DNA of 64,000 bases from Bacteroides helcogenes P 36-108 (GCF_000186225.1 NC_014933.1:558001-622000); one strand, 5' to 3'; shown: positions 8,314-15,483, counted from the first letter of the stretch. A program made the numbers and translations. The notes: generated from the sequence alone by a model not told the origin.

Positions 8314-8892
8314 ATGGAGCAGCAACATAGAATACAGCTTGCATCTGCGTATGACATACGTAGATTGAAACGAAAGGAAACGGTGAAATCGTTCGATTGC
8401 GGAGACGCAGATTTGAACGATTTTATTTTGAAGGAATCAGCTCTTTATAGGCAAGCTCTTTTGGCGGTCAGCTACATCGTGGAAAGCAAACAAGACAGCA
8501 GCGTGGTATCTGCCTATTTCAGTTTGGCGAATGATAGGGTGTCTTTGACGGACTTTGCCAATAAGACAGAATTCAACCGTTTCCGTAAGCATCGTTTTGT
8601 CAACGAGAAGCGTCTGAAAAGTTATCCTGCTGTGAAAATATGCCGTTTAGGAGTTAGCTCATCAATGAAAGGAATGCACTTGGGCTCATTTCTTTTGAAT
8701 TTCATTAAAAGCTATTTTGTAGTGAACAACAAGACCGGCTGCCGTTTCCTTACCGTAGACGCTTACGCTGATGCGATACCTTTTTATCTGAAGAATGGCT
8801 TTATCCTTTTGAACGACGAAGATGCCGATGCCGACACCCGTCTGCTCTATTTCGATTTGGAAACGATTGTAGACGACGAAGCGGACGAATAG
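8314..8892 (+). CDS. GNAT acetyltransferase, putative TacT-like toxin 1
   Basis: 192 residues. It shares the layout of TacT-type toxins: an early SFDCGDADLNDF segment, the mid SAYFSLANDRVSL strand, motif-A region ICRLGVSSSMKGMHLGS (pyrophosphate loop before a helix), and the C-terminal VDAYADAIPFYLKNGF motif, whose Tyr corresponds to the general acid of GNATs. TacT-type enzymes acetylate aminoacyl-tRNA with acetyl-CoA and stop translation; that activity is inferred here. It follows the small partner by 6 bp. Unlike pairs 2 and 3 there is no 89-bp terminator repeat after it, and a fimbrillin gene starts 70 bp downstream. Confidence 0.8.
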   Translation: MEQQHRIQLASAYDIRRLKRKETVKSFDCGDADLNDFILKESALYRQALLAVSYIVESKQDSSVVSAYFSLANDRVSLTDFANKTEFNRFRKHRFVNEKRLKSYPAVKICRLGVSSSMKGMHLGSFLLNFIKSYFVVNNKTGCRFLTVDAYADAIPFYLKNGFILLNDEDADADTRLLYFDLETIVDDEADE

Positions 8893-8961
8893 CCCCTCCT
8901 CCAACACTCCCCCTTTCATACAGAACGCTTAATAAGGAACGAAATCTAAAATTAAGCGTAT

Positions 8962-10377
8962 ATGAACAAGAAAACATTCTCTCTTTTTGTCCGCAGGCGC
9001 AGCGTCCGCGCTATTGTGCTGCTGGCAATGGCCGTCACCGCCACGCTTGCCTCGTGCAGCAGCGAAGACATGACGGACAACCCCGTGGAAACTTTGCCCG
9101 AAGGCATGTATCCGCTGACCTTCACCGCCACGCGGGGCGAAGTGGTGGCAACACCGCAAACACGTGTATCTGATTATGACGACAACGGTGTTCATAGCAG
9201 CAAGTGGACGGATGGCGACCCAATTAAAGTGCAGATAGGCAACGGCACAGTGGGTACATATACCCTAAAAGCTGATGGCACAATCAATGCACAAGCCGCA
9301 AACACGCCCGTCTATTGGCAGAGCAACGCACCGGGACAGACCATCACCGCATGGTATCCTGCTTCTGCCACTTCCGACTACTTGAAAGACCAATCCGGTG
9401 CTTTGCCCTACGTGCTGAAGGCCACCGCAACGGCCGCCTTTAACACCACGCCATCACTGCCGTTCGCGCATAAGTTGGCAAAGTTCCGCTTCAAGCTGAC
9501 GGGAAACGCCATCACACAAGAAGGCATCAACCCCATCGCCAAACTGCAAGACATGACCCCCACCGTCACAGTAAAAGGCATTGCCAAGACCACTTACGCC
9601 AATGGAGAGATTCAAGCTGCATCCGATGCCGTAGCCGAAGACATTACTCCCTACAAAAACGGAGAGTATTACGAAGTGCTCCTGCTGCCCGGCCAAGTAG
9701 TCGATAACTTCGTCAAGATAGATGTACCCAATGTCGGCATCTACTACTATACTCCCAAGAGTGCCGATAACACAACCAACCTGACAATGGAAGCAGCGAA
9801 TTGCTATACCTACGACATTGCAGCGGAGAGACCGGCTAATTTCGTAGGTAGATTTACCATTGCTAATTACTTCTATTGGGATGATGATACTTCTTGGACA
9901 CCCGACAAGAGTTTTGACGAATTCGAAAAGAAAGAGATAGCCATCAACTCTTGTAAGGACGCTATTACTTGGGATGAGGCCTGTAAGTATTTGACTGCAG
10001 GTGTTTATTGGGACGCAGGGGATGCAGGTGAAAATCAGCAGACTTTCACTCTTAGTGGGAGCAATGGTACAACAACTACTTATCATTCCGGCTTGTGGCT
10101 GATGAAGATGCAACATATAAATCTAAGTTCGGATACAGAATTGAAGAATAAAGTTTCCGCTACGCCTGGTCGTCCTGCAGCAAAAGATATCGACAAATAC
10201 TTTTTCTTGCCTGCAACAGGCTACTACGTCTTCTACCAAGCAGGCATTAGGGGCAAGTATTGGTTGCGGAGTCCTGCTGGACCTAACTCTGCTGACGCGT
10301 TGACATTTGTGAAAGACGACGTCTATCTGTCCGGGTTCGGTCGTACCCAATGCAGCCTGATTATGTTCGCTCAGTAG
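8962..10377 (+). CDS. large fimbrillin-family lipoprotein with lectin-like C-terminus
   Basis: 471 residues; lipobox TLASC (C32). Residues about 45-295 are fimbrillin-like (LPEGMYPLTFTATRG, TPQTRVSDYD as possible Arg processing site, ITAWYPAS, LPFAHKLAKFRFKL, YTYDIA). The remaining ~175 residues are a separate domain with NSCKDAITWDEACKYL, DKYFFLPATGYYVF and GKYWLRSP, the pattern of FISUMP/C-type-lectin-like folds. Such an extra domain suggests the adhesive tip subunit (inference). The C-terminus, where this fold places its exposed loops, ends abruptly in LIMFAQ. No reverse transcriptase or template repeat is visible nearby. Confidence 0.82.
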   Translation: MNKKTFSLFVRRRSVRAIVLLAMAVTATLASCSSEDMTDNPVETLPEGMYPLTFTATRGEVVATPQTRVSDYDDNGVHSSKWTDGDPIKVQIGNGTVGTYTLKADGTINAQAANTPVYWQSNAPGQTITAWYPASATSDYLKDQSGALPYVLKATATAAFNTTPSLPFAHKLAKFRFKLTGNAITQEGINPIAKLQDMTPTVTVKGIAKTTYANGEIQAASDAVAEDITPYKNGEYYEVLLLPGQVVDNFVKIDVPNVGIYYYTPKSADNTTNLTMEAANCYTYDIAAERPANFVGRFTIANYFYWDDDTSWTPDKSFDEFEKKEIAINSCKDAITWDEACKYLTAGVYWDAGDAGENQQTFTLSGSNGTTTTYHSGLWLMKMQHINLSSDTELKNKVSATPGRPAAKDIDKYFFLPATGYYVFYQAGIRGKYWLRSPAGPNSADALTFVKDDVYLSGFGRTQCSLIMFAQ

Positions 10378-10460
10378 TCCGCCTTTCCTCTGTCCGTCCT
10401 TCCGTATATATCATACGTCCCGGCGGATGTCGTCGTCGTCCTTCCGGGTATGTCATCCGA

Positions 10461-10485
10461 ATGATTGAGTATCAGAGTTTATAAT
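10461..10485. repeat. GAGTATCAG repeat remnant A
   Basis: ATGATTGAGTATCAGAGTTT matches the 3' part of the palindromic elements at 10803 and 11737. It lies just downstream of the tiny-ORF terminator. Confidence 0.4.
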
Positions 10486-10486
10486 G

Positions 10487-10512
10487 AAAAAGCCGGAGCT
10501 TCATGCTCCGGC
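10487..10512 (-). terminator. terminator of the tiny membrane-peptide operon
   Basis: On the minus strand, GCCGGAGC, a 5-nt loop and GCTCCGGC are followed by TTTTT, a classical intrinsic terminator. It overlaps the stop codon of the second tiny ORF by a few bases. Confidence 0.85.
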
Positions 10513-10593
10513 TTGCTTGTCTTGGTGCTTGAAGTATATCGCACCGATAATGGCTACAATCGTAACAAATACTGAAACTGCTATTGCTCCCAT
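10501..10593 (-). CDS. 30-residue membrane peptide (second of tiny pair)
   Basis: A 30-codon ORF starting MGAIAVSVFVTIVAII and ending in a charged tail KHQDKQAGA. The first ~21 residues form one transmembrane segment and the tail is predicted cytoplasmic. Its ATG lies 2 bp after the stop of the upstream tiny ORF, whose last codons (AAG GAG GAG) double as a strong Shine-Dalgarno, so translation is coupled. It ends inside the terminator hairpin. I do not recognise the family. A regulatory or toxin-like membrane peptide is possible. Confidence 0.65.
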   Translation of the reverse strand: MGAIAVSVFVTIVAIIGAIYFKHQDKQAGA

Positions 10594-10595
10594 AT

Positions 10596-10697
10596 TCACT
10601 CCTCCTTTCCGCTTTTAGTCTTTACGAGCCAAAGACCGGTTATTAATGTGACGGCTGATGCTACTATTACAGAAGCTATCACCCACGGATTTTCCAT
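10596..10697 (-). CDS. 33-residue membrane peptide (first of tiny pair)
   Basis: A 33-codon ORF starting MENPWVIASVIVASAVTLI, then TGLWLVK and a charged tail TKSGKEE: one transmembrane segment with the same layout as the next ORF. It lies about 30 bp downstream of a minus-strand promoter match and upstream of a translationally coupled second peptide and an intrinsic terminator. Promoter, coupled ORFs, Shine-Dalgarno and terminator together argue that it is real despite its size. Function unknown. Confidence 0.65.
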   Translation of the reverse strand: MENPWVIASVIVASAVTLITGLWLVKTKSGKEE

Positions 10698-10726
10698 ATC
10701 CCCAAATGCTGATGAAAGTAATAGCG

Positions 10727-10756
10727 CAAATATAGCCTAAAGATTCAAATAACCAA
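10727..10756 (-). promoter_or_regulatory. promoter of the tiny membrane-peptide operon
   Basis: On the minus strand TATATTTG (10734-10727) is preceded 19 bp upstream by TTG (10756-10754), matching the Bacteroides consensus, about 30 bp before the first tiny ATG. Confidence 0.65.
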
Positions 10757-10802
10757 TCATTCCGTTTCTATTTTTATGCTTCGTTGGCAGTCATTCCGCC
10801 CG

Positions 10803-10847
10803 CCGATTTGCAATTCAACGGTCGTGAGTATCAGGGGTTGTTATCCG
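10803..10847. repeat. degenerate REP-like palindrome plus GAGTATCAG (B)
   Basis: CCGATTTGCAATTCAACGG is a decayed form of the perfect palindrome at 11737, followed by the same GTGAGTATCAGG-GTTG-TATCCGA segment. It lies 56 bp beyond the 3' end of higA. Confidence 0.5.
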
Positions 10848-10902
10848 AAATAATAATCCGGATTAAAAATCCTCATAGTCAATCCAATCGGATTTTTTGA
10901 GT

Positions 10903-11247
10903 TTACAGCATTGCCGCAACCTTGCGGATTTTTTCAAGACGTTGGGCGAAGGTCTTGTTGCGCTTCATGGTAAGCATATTGTAACGTGCTTGCATCTTAA
11001 TCAGGGGCTCGGCAGGCAAATCCAATACGGCTTCAATCAACAAGGCATATTCCACGGTCAACTGACGCTTTGCGTTCAACACCTCGTTCAGTTGCGTGTA
11101 TGACACACCCATTTCTGCGGCAAGTTTGCGTTGTGAAATGCCACGGTATTCTATCTCATCTTTCAGAACTTCGCCCGGGTGGGTTGGCTCGAAAGGCTCA
11201 ATGTTGTTTGCAATCATATCTGGGGCAACCCCTTTAATAGTAATCAT
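10903..11247 (-). CDS. higA: HigA-family antitoxin
   Basis: 114 residues with a HigA-type HTH: PTHPGEVLKDEIEYRGISQRKLA followed by MGVSYTQLNEVLNAKRQLT, the recognition helix region. It would neutralise the RelE/ParE-type nuclease encoded 7 bp upstream and repress the operon. Toxin-first order is the usual higBA order. The C-terminal helix (YNMLTMKRNKTFAQRLEKI) is typical of the longer HigA proteins. Family assignment is secure; activity is inferred. Confidence 0.9.
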   Translation of the reverse strand: MITIKGVAPDMIANNIEPFEPTHPGEVLKDEIEYRGISQRKLAAEMGVSYTQLNEVLNAKRQLTVEYALLIEAVLDLPAEPLIKMQARYNMLTMKRNKTFAQRLEKIRKVAAML

Positions 11248-11254
11248 AATTTCT

Positions 11255-11572
11255 TTATTTATAATGATTAGACAATTCTGTTATATTACAAATCGAGGCA
11301 ATGGTTTGTTCGCCAACGGTCTTTTCTTCAAACTCAATGCGGTATTGGTCGTTTACCCTTACGGAAGAAAGCCCGGACTTGTCTCCTTTCAGTTGCTCGT
11401 AATTCAAGCCATTGTATTTTCTTAAATCCGAGGTGTCAGTTTGGTCTATCATAATATCGACAACCTTTCTGTATTTGCGGATAATTTCAGGCTGAAACCG
11501 ATGTTTTTTGTCGGTTGACTTCCCCGTGCGGTACATATCGCGCAAATATTCTTGTTCAAAAGTAATTTCCAT
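11255..11572 (-). CDS. higB: HigB/RelE-type toxin
   Basis: About 105 residues with a RelE/ParE-like fold: RKYRKVVDIMIDQTDTSDL, then NGLNYEQLKGDKSGLSSVRVNDQYRIEF, the conserved R-V-N-x-x-x-R-I-x-F core of ribosome-dependent mRNA interferases. The ATG at 11572 is preferred to the upstream GTG at 11578. Its own promoter lies 21 bp upstream and higA follows. Complete and apparently intact. Confidence 0.88.
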   Translation of the reverse strand: MEITFEQEYLRDMYRTGKSTDKKHRFQPEIIRKYRKVVDIMIDQTDTSDLRKYNGLNYEQLKGDKSGLSSVRVNDQYRIEFEEKTVGEQTIASICNITELSNHYK

Positions 11573-11592
11573 TATCACGCTTTGTTTGAGTG

Positions 11593-11624
11593 CGAAGATA
11601 GTGCAAATACGTCATATTCACAAA
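11593..11624 (-). promoter_or_regulatory. higBA promoter
   Basis: On the minus strand TTTG (11624-11621), 20 bp, then TATCTTCG (11600-11593): one mismatch from the Bacteroides -7 consensus. Confidence 0.6.
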
Positions 11625-11736
11625 AGAATGAATGTCTTTTAAAGATGATAACCGTCGGAATATTCAGTAAGAAACCGAAATACGCACTATCAGATATACT
11701 GAAAGGGCTGCAACAAGCTGTCAGCAGTGCCCGTTC

Positions 11737-11784
11737 CGGCGAATTTGTAATTCGCCGATCATGAGTATCAGGATTTGTAACCCG
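11737..11784. repeat. REP-like palindrome plus GAGTATCAG (C)
   Basis: CGGCGAATT-TGT-AATTCGCCG is a perfect 9-bp-arm palindrome (11737-11757), followed by ATGAGTATCAGGATTTGTAA. The decayed copy at 10803 lies on the other side of higBA, so the toxin-antitoxin operon is bracketed by directly repeated REP-like elements. The rest of the gap 11625-12022 holds no gene. Confidence 0.6.
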
Positions 11785-11900
11785 ATGGAACAAAATCAGT
11801 AATAGCTAAAAATGATAATTATGGCAGACATAAGAAAGTTAAAACTGTTCATACTGAAATGGTAGAGCATTCAATATAGGGATTAAATAAGAAAAAAACA

Positions 11901-11930
11901 GAAACGCTCTTTGACATGTTGGGAAAACGA
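11901..11930 (+). repeat. cassette leader U (copy before GNAT pair 2)
   Basis: GAAACGCTCTTTGACATGTT plus GGGAAAACGA, identical over 30 bp to the copy at 12904 and nearly so to 15373. It starts 122 bp before the small ORF. The GCTCTTTGACA core resembles ribosomal boxA. Confidence 0.8.
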
Positions 11931-11960
11931 TACGGGAAAAAGAATATAATGTATTGTATC

Positions 11961-11992
11961 TTTGGCGGTTCGTTCATTATGCACTACCTTTG
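11961..11992 (+). promoter_or_regulatory. promoter of GNAT pair 2
   Basis: TTTG (11961-11964), 20 bp, TACCTTTG (11985-11992): an exact match to the Bacteroides consensus, 30 bp before the small ORF. An overlapping second -7-like TATCTTTG lies at 11957. Confidence 0.78.
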
Positions 11993-12022
11993 CAACGTTC
12001 AATAAAAGAAAGGAAAGCAACG

Positions 12023-12217
12023 ATGGCAAGACCGATAAAAGAGACACCTATACTTTTTGGTGAAGATGCCCGCCGGTTTGAGGAACGGATGAAGAATCCG
12101 CCCAAAGAATCTCCGGAAGAAAGAGAAAGAAGGCTAAGGCATTACCACGTAGTGATGCAGTGGTTTGAAAACGGAAAGAAATACGAAGATGAATTACGAG
12201 CAAGTAAGAATTCGTAA
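12023..12217 (+). CDS. small partner (putative antitoxin) of GNAT pair 2
   Basis: 64 residues beginning MARPIKETPILFGEDARRF, the invariant N-terminus shared with the 8155 and 15484 genes. The C-terminus (YHVVMQWFENGKKYEDEL) is longer than in the other two and overlaps the GNAT gene by 29 bp, which implies coupled translation. GAAAGGAAAG precedes the ATG. Antitoxin role is inferred from the paired arrangement. No known DNA-binding fold is evident. Confidence 0.75.
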   Translation: MARPIKETPILFGEDARRFEERMKNPPKESPEERERRLRHYHVVMQWFENGKKYEDELRASKNS

Positions 12218-12737
12218 GCTGCAACCGGATGAAGATATGAAGTCATTCGATTGCGGAGACGCGGACTTGAATGAATTCATTTTAAAAGAAGCCTCCCTAT
12301 ACCGCAAGGCATTGTTGGCGGTCACTTATATCTTGGAGGATATTCCGACAGGAGAACTATTAGCTTATTTCAGTTTGGCGAACGACCGTGTTTCATTGAG
12401 TGATTTTGAGAACAAAACGGAGTTCAACCGTTTCCGCAAGCATCGCTTTGTCAACGATAAACGGCTGAAGAGTTATCCTGCCGGTAAACTATGTCGCTTG
12501 GCAGTCAGCTTTTCGGCAAAAGGTATGCACTTCGGTTCTTATTTGGTGGACTTTATCAAGAGTTTCTTCATAACAGACAATAAGACCGGCTGCCGTTTCT
12601 TGACGGTGGATGCTTATGCGGACGCAGTTCCGTTCTATCTGAAGAATGGTTTTGTGGCTTTGAATGATGATGACAAGGAAGATACTGCACGCCTGCTGTA
12701 TTTTGACTTGGAAACTGTGGCCGATACACAAGCCTGA
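12189..12737 (+). CDS. GNAT acetyltransferase, putative TacT-like toxin 2
   Basis: 182 residues, clearly paralogous along its length to the 8314 and 15641 proteins: KSFDCGDADLNEF, AYFSLANDRVSLSDF, LCRLAVSFSAKGMHFGS in the acetyl-CoA loop and VDAYADAVPFYLKNGF with the conserved Tyr. The ATG at 12189 is chosen over 12165 because it matches the paralogues' N-termini. It is followed after 29 bp by the 89-bp terminator repeat. TacT-like acetylation of aminoacyl-tRNA is inferred. Confidence 0.8.
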   Translation: MNYEQVRIRKLQPDEDMKSFDCGDADLNEFILKEASLYRKALLAVTYILEDIPTGELLAYFSLANDRVSLSDFENKTEFNRFRKHRFVNDKRLKSYPAGKLCRLAVSFSAKGMHFGSYLVDFIKSFFITDNKTGCRFLTVDAYADAVPFYLKNGFVALNDDDKEDTARLLYFDLETVADTQA

Positions 12738-12766
12738 TTTATATAGAAAGATAATAATCTATTCCT

Positions 12767-12855
12767 GTCCCGCCCCTCTCCCCGCAAGGAGAAGGGCGGG
12801 ACGTTCGTTTTTCTCAATATGTCGGTAGGAACGCATACGAATGAAAGTATAAATT
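12767..12855 (+). terminator. 89-bp terminator repeat R, copy 1
   Basis: A strong hairpin (GTCCCGCCC...GGGCGGGAC, with inner TCTCC/GGAGA pairing) is followed by GTTCGTTTTT and then about 43 more conserved bases (CAATATG-CGGTAGGAACGC ... AAATT). Conservation well past the T-run, and equal 89-bp length in all three copies, shows the repeat is more than a terminator. Confidence 0.85.
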
Positions 12856-12881
12856 GAAAGAAACAAAGAGATAATGAAGAT

Positions 12882-12933
12882 AGATGCCTGAAAGCAAGGC
12901 TACGAAACGCTCTTTGACATGTTGGGAAAACGA
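12882..12933 (+). repeat. cassette leader U (copy before rhuM-PLD gene)
   Basis: GATGCCTGAAAGCAAGGCTA, then CGAAACGCTCTTTGACATGT and GGGAAAACGA. The whole stretch is also present, slightly diverged, at 15352-15401. It lies 26 bp after terminator repeat R1 and 116 bp (from the GAAACG core) before the next ATG. A weaker promoter-like TACCTTTA follows at 12984. Confidence 0.8.
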
Positions 12934-13019
12934 AATAAAGAAAGAAAGCAATAGCTATTGGCTGATAGGCAGATAAAATATACTACCTTTACCCACCGAA
13001 CAAAACAGAAACATTATAA

Positions 13020-13871
13020 ATGGAGAATCAAGGGGAAATCATACTCTATCAGCCCGATGGCGAGGTGAAACTGGAAGTGCGATTGGAAAACGAGACTGTA
13101 TGGTTGTCAATCGATGAAATGTCGCAATTGTTTGGCAGAGATATTAGCGTGATAGGCAAGCATATTCGTAATGTTTTCAAGGAAGGTGAACTTATGAAAA
13201 AGTCAGTTTGGGCAAAATTTGCCTACACTGCCTCCGATGGCAAAAGCTATCAGGTGGATTATTACAATCTTGATGTTATCATCTCCGTAGGCTACCGTGT
13301 CAAGAGCTACCGAGGTACGCAATTTCGTCAATGGGCGAATATGGTATTGAAAGAATATCTGCTGAAAGGTTATTCTGTCAATCATCGGTTGGAACAGATG
13401 GATACAAGACTTCAAAAGCATGATAAACAAATTGAATATCTGACAGATAAAGTAGAATTTTTCGTGCGCACCTCGCTGCCACCCATAGAGGGTATCTTCT
13501 ACGATGGTCAACTGTTCGATGCCTACAAGTTCGCCACAGACTTGATACGGACGGCAAAGAAGTCCATCCTGCTGATAGATAACTATGTGGACGAATCCGT
13601 ACTACTGATGTTCAGCAAGCGGAACAACGGAGTGACAGCCGACATCTACACACAGACAATAGGCCGACAGCTTCAACTGGACTTGGAGCGGCACAACAGC
13701 CAATATCCTCCGATAGCGGTGCACGCCTACAAAAAAGCCCACGACCGCTTTTTGATAATAGACAGTACGGATGTGTACCACATCGGAGCCTCGCTGAAGG
13801 ACTTGGGAAAAAAGATGTTCGCCTTCTCCAAGTTGGGCATTCCGGCAAAAGCCATTACGGATTTGCTGTAA
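13020..13871 (+). CDS. RhuM-like DNA-binding protein with C-terminal PLD-like domain
   Basis: 283 residues. Residues 1-125 match the RhuM/virulence-protein domain (LEVRLENETVWLSIDEMSQLFGRDISVIGKHI, YYNLDVIISVGYRVKS, FRQWANMVLKEYL). A coiled-coil linker follows (about 125-150). Residues 160-283 resemble a PLD-like domain (FDAYKFATDLIRTAKKSILLIDNYVD; HDRFLIIDSTDVYHIGASLKDLGKK, an H-D-R-F-hhh-D motif where PLD enzymes have HxK). It shares flanking repeats with the GNAT cassettes, which suggests a defence or addiction role (inference). Substrate and activity are unknown. Confidence 0.82.
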   Translation: MENQGEIILYQPDGEVKLEVRLENETVWLSIDEMSQLFGRDISVIGKHIRNVFKEGELMKKSVWAKFAYTASDGKSYQVDYYNLDVIISVGYRVKSYRGTQFRQWANMVLKEYLLKGYSVNHRLEQMDTRLQKHDKQIEYLTDKVEFFVRTSLPPIEGIFYDGQLFDAYKFATDLIRTAKKSILLIDNYVDESVLLMFSKRNNGVTADIYTQTIGRQLQLDLERHNSQYPPIAVHAYKKAHDRFLIIDSTDVYHIGASLKDLGKKMFAFSKLGIPAKAITDLL

Positions 13872-13898
13872 ACCTTGCTTCATCCCCCCCATTATTTC

Positions 13899-13987
13899 GT
13901 CCTGCCCCTCTCCCCGCAAGGAGAAGGGCGGGACGTTCGTTTTTCCCAATATGCCGGTAGGAACGCATACGAATGAAGGAACAAATT
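13899..13987 (+). terminator. 89-bp terminator repeat R, copy 2
   Basis: Same 89-bp element as at 12767 and 16236 with a few substitutions (one stem pair becomes G-T). It starts 28 bp after the rhuM-PLD stop codon and ends 28 bp before the M15 peptidase ATG. Confidence 0.85.
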
Positions 13988-14014
13988 AAATATAAACAGC
14001 TAAAGATTTGAGCT

Positions 14015-14533
14015 ATGAAACATTTTACAATGGAGGATTGTACACATTCCAATACGGCGATTGCCAAAGGCATAGACAATACACCGGGTACAGAACACAA
14101 GGCGCACATCATCGAGAGTATAGAAACGCTGATAGACTCGCTGCACGATGCGTGGGAACAGCATTGCAATGAGAATGGACTGGGCACGCCCGGCATCCGC
14201 ATTTCCTCGGGCTATCGCGGCCCGGCACTGAACAAAGCGGTGGGCGGCTCCACCACTTCCGCGCATTGCCACGGCTATGCCTTCGACTTGGTTCCGGTAT
14301 ATGGAAAGTCGGATACGCCTGCCATGAAAACCAACAAGATGGTGGAGTTCAAGCATTTCTGCCGTCGGTTTCTGTCCGCCGGACATCCGTTTGACCAACT
14401 CATTTCTGAGGGCGAGAACAAGCAGGGAGTGCCTACCTGGATGCACGTGGGCTACAAGCATCCCGACGGACATGCCCAACGCTGTCAGTTCCTTTCCATG
14501 ATAGACGGGATGTATTGCCAGATGACAAAGTAA
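14015..14533 (+). CDS. M15 family D-Ala-D-Ala carboxypeptidase/endopeptidase, endolysin-like
   Basis: 172 residues, single Peptidase_M15_3 domain. Zinc-site motifs are visible: SAHCHGYAFD (His...Asp) and WMHVGYK (second His), with SSGYRGPALNKAVGG upstream, as in phage L-alanyl-D-glutamate or D-Ala-D-Ala peptidases. No signal peptide is present, so it is cytoplasmic or endolysin-like. It lies just after a terminator repeat. A role in phage or fimbrial biology is unproven. Confidence 0.85.
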   Translation: MKHFTMEDCTHSNTAIAKGIDNTPGTEHKAHIIESIETLIDSLHDAWEQHCNENGLGTPGIRISSGYRGPALNKAVGGSTTSAHCHGYAFDLVPVYGKSDTPAMKTNKMVEFKHFCRRFLSAGHPFDQLISEGENKQGVPTWMHVGYKHPDGHAQRCQFLSMIDGMYCQMTK

Positions 14534-14573
14534 GACTAAAAGTAGAATGAACCATCTATAATAATGTAAGCGA

Positions 14574-15347
14574 ATGAACAGAAACATTCTTTTCCATACA
14601 ATATAGCTGCTGGCCTCCGTCTTGATAATGGGTGGTTGCTCGCAGGATGAACCGGCGGGCGGCGCGGCGCAGGACTTGCCCGATGGCATGTACCCCTTGC
14701 AGATAGCAGGCGTGAGCGTAACAGCAGAAAGCAGTGCCGAGCCGTGGGGCGCAGACAGCCCGCAAAGCCGTGTGACGGAAAGTGCGGACGGAAAGAGCAG
14801 CCTATGGGAAGGCGGTGAAGAAATAACGGTGCAGCTAAGTGGTACAAAGGCTGACGGTACGTCCTATACGACAAAAGGACAATATACGCCGGATAGCGAT
14901 AAAACAAGCCTTACCCTCGTAAGTGGCAAGGGACTTTATTGGCATTCCACAAGTGATGCCACCGTGACGATAAAGAACCAATACACCGATTGCACCATCA
15001 GCGATAATGGAGAAGTCATCCCCGGTACGGGCAACGGCTCTATCACCATGTGCAAGGCCACCTACGACGGCGAGACTTATTATGAAGCCAACATTGTGCC
15101 CGGAACTACGCTTGCCGCCGATTGCTTCGAGATTACCGCCGGGGACAATACCGTTTCTGCCACAACGACTGCCATTGAAACTACTGAAGCCGGGAGGATG
15201 TACTCTTTTACGATTATGGTGAACAAAGAAGGGACAACGACCGTGGATCTCACTACACAAAGTGATGACCCTTATACAGATTGCCAAATAAGCAGATTCC
15301 CTAATATCCCAAAAACAGGCAATGAAGTTTTGGTAAAAGGCCTTTGA
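14574..15347 (+). pseudogene. fimbrillin-like lipoprotein with stop codon in the signal peptide
   Basis: The reading frame opens with ATG at 14574 (MNRNILFHTI), meets TAG at 14604, then continues open for 247 codons through LLASVLIMGGCSQDEPAG, a clear lipobox. The mature part begins LPDGMYPLQIAG and contains SPQSRVTES, resembling the 8962 fimbrillin, but it lacks a long C-terminal domain. A single base change could restore the signal peptide. Internal TTG at 14622 or ATG at 14628 would not give a working signal. Probably a decayed fimbrial subunit. Confidence 0.75.
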
Positions 15348-15351
15348 GATA

Positions 15352-15401
15352 TATGCTTGAAAACAAGGCTACGAAACGCTTTTTGACATATTGGGAAACG
15401 A
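15352..15401 (+). repeat. cassette leader U (copy before GNAT pair 3)
   Basis: TATGCTTGAAAACAAGGCTA then CGAAACGCTTTTTGACATAT and TGGGAAACGA: the same leader as 12882-12933 with a few changes. It overlaps nothing coding and begins 5 bp after the broken fimbrillin's stop. Confidence 0.78.
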
Positions 15402-15421
15402 GAAACTTTCCACTGCATTTC

Positions 15422-15452
15422 TTTGTGCCGCAAGGAATTGTGCGTATCTTTG
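15422..15452 (+). promoter_or_regulatory. promoter of GNAT pair 3
   Basis: TTTG (15422-15425), 19 bp, TATCTTTG (15445-15452), 31 bp before the small ORF. TGTGC (15439-15443) and GCACA (15452-15456) flank the -7 element and could be an operator for autoregulation (inference). Confidence 0.75.
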
Positions 15453-15483
15453 CACACGTAAACAGAAAGAAAGGAAAACAGTT

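Noticed and set aside
8962..10900. Complete diversity-generating retroelement
   Set aside because: The target-like fold is present, but there is no reverse transcriptase, accessory gene or template repeat in the window.
11552..11764. 70-codon plus-strand ORF upstream of the second GNAT pair
   Set aside because: Covers the higBA promoter and a REP-like palindrome; no coding signs.
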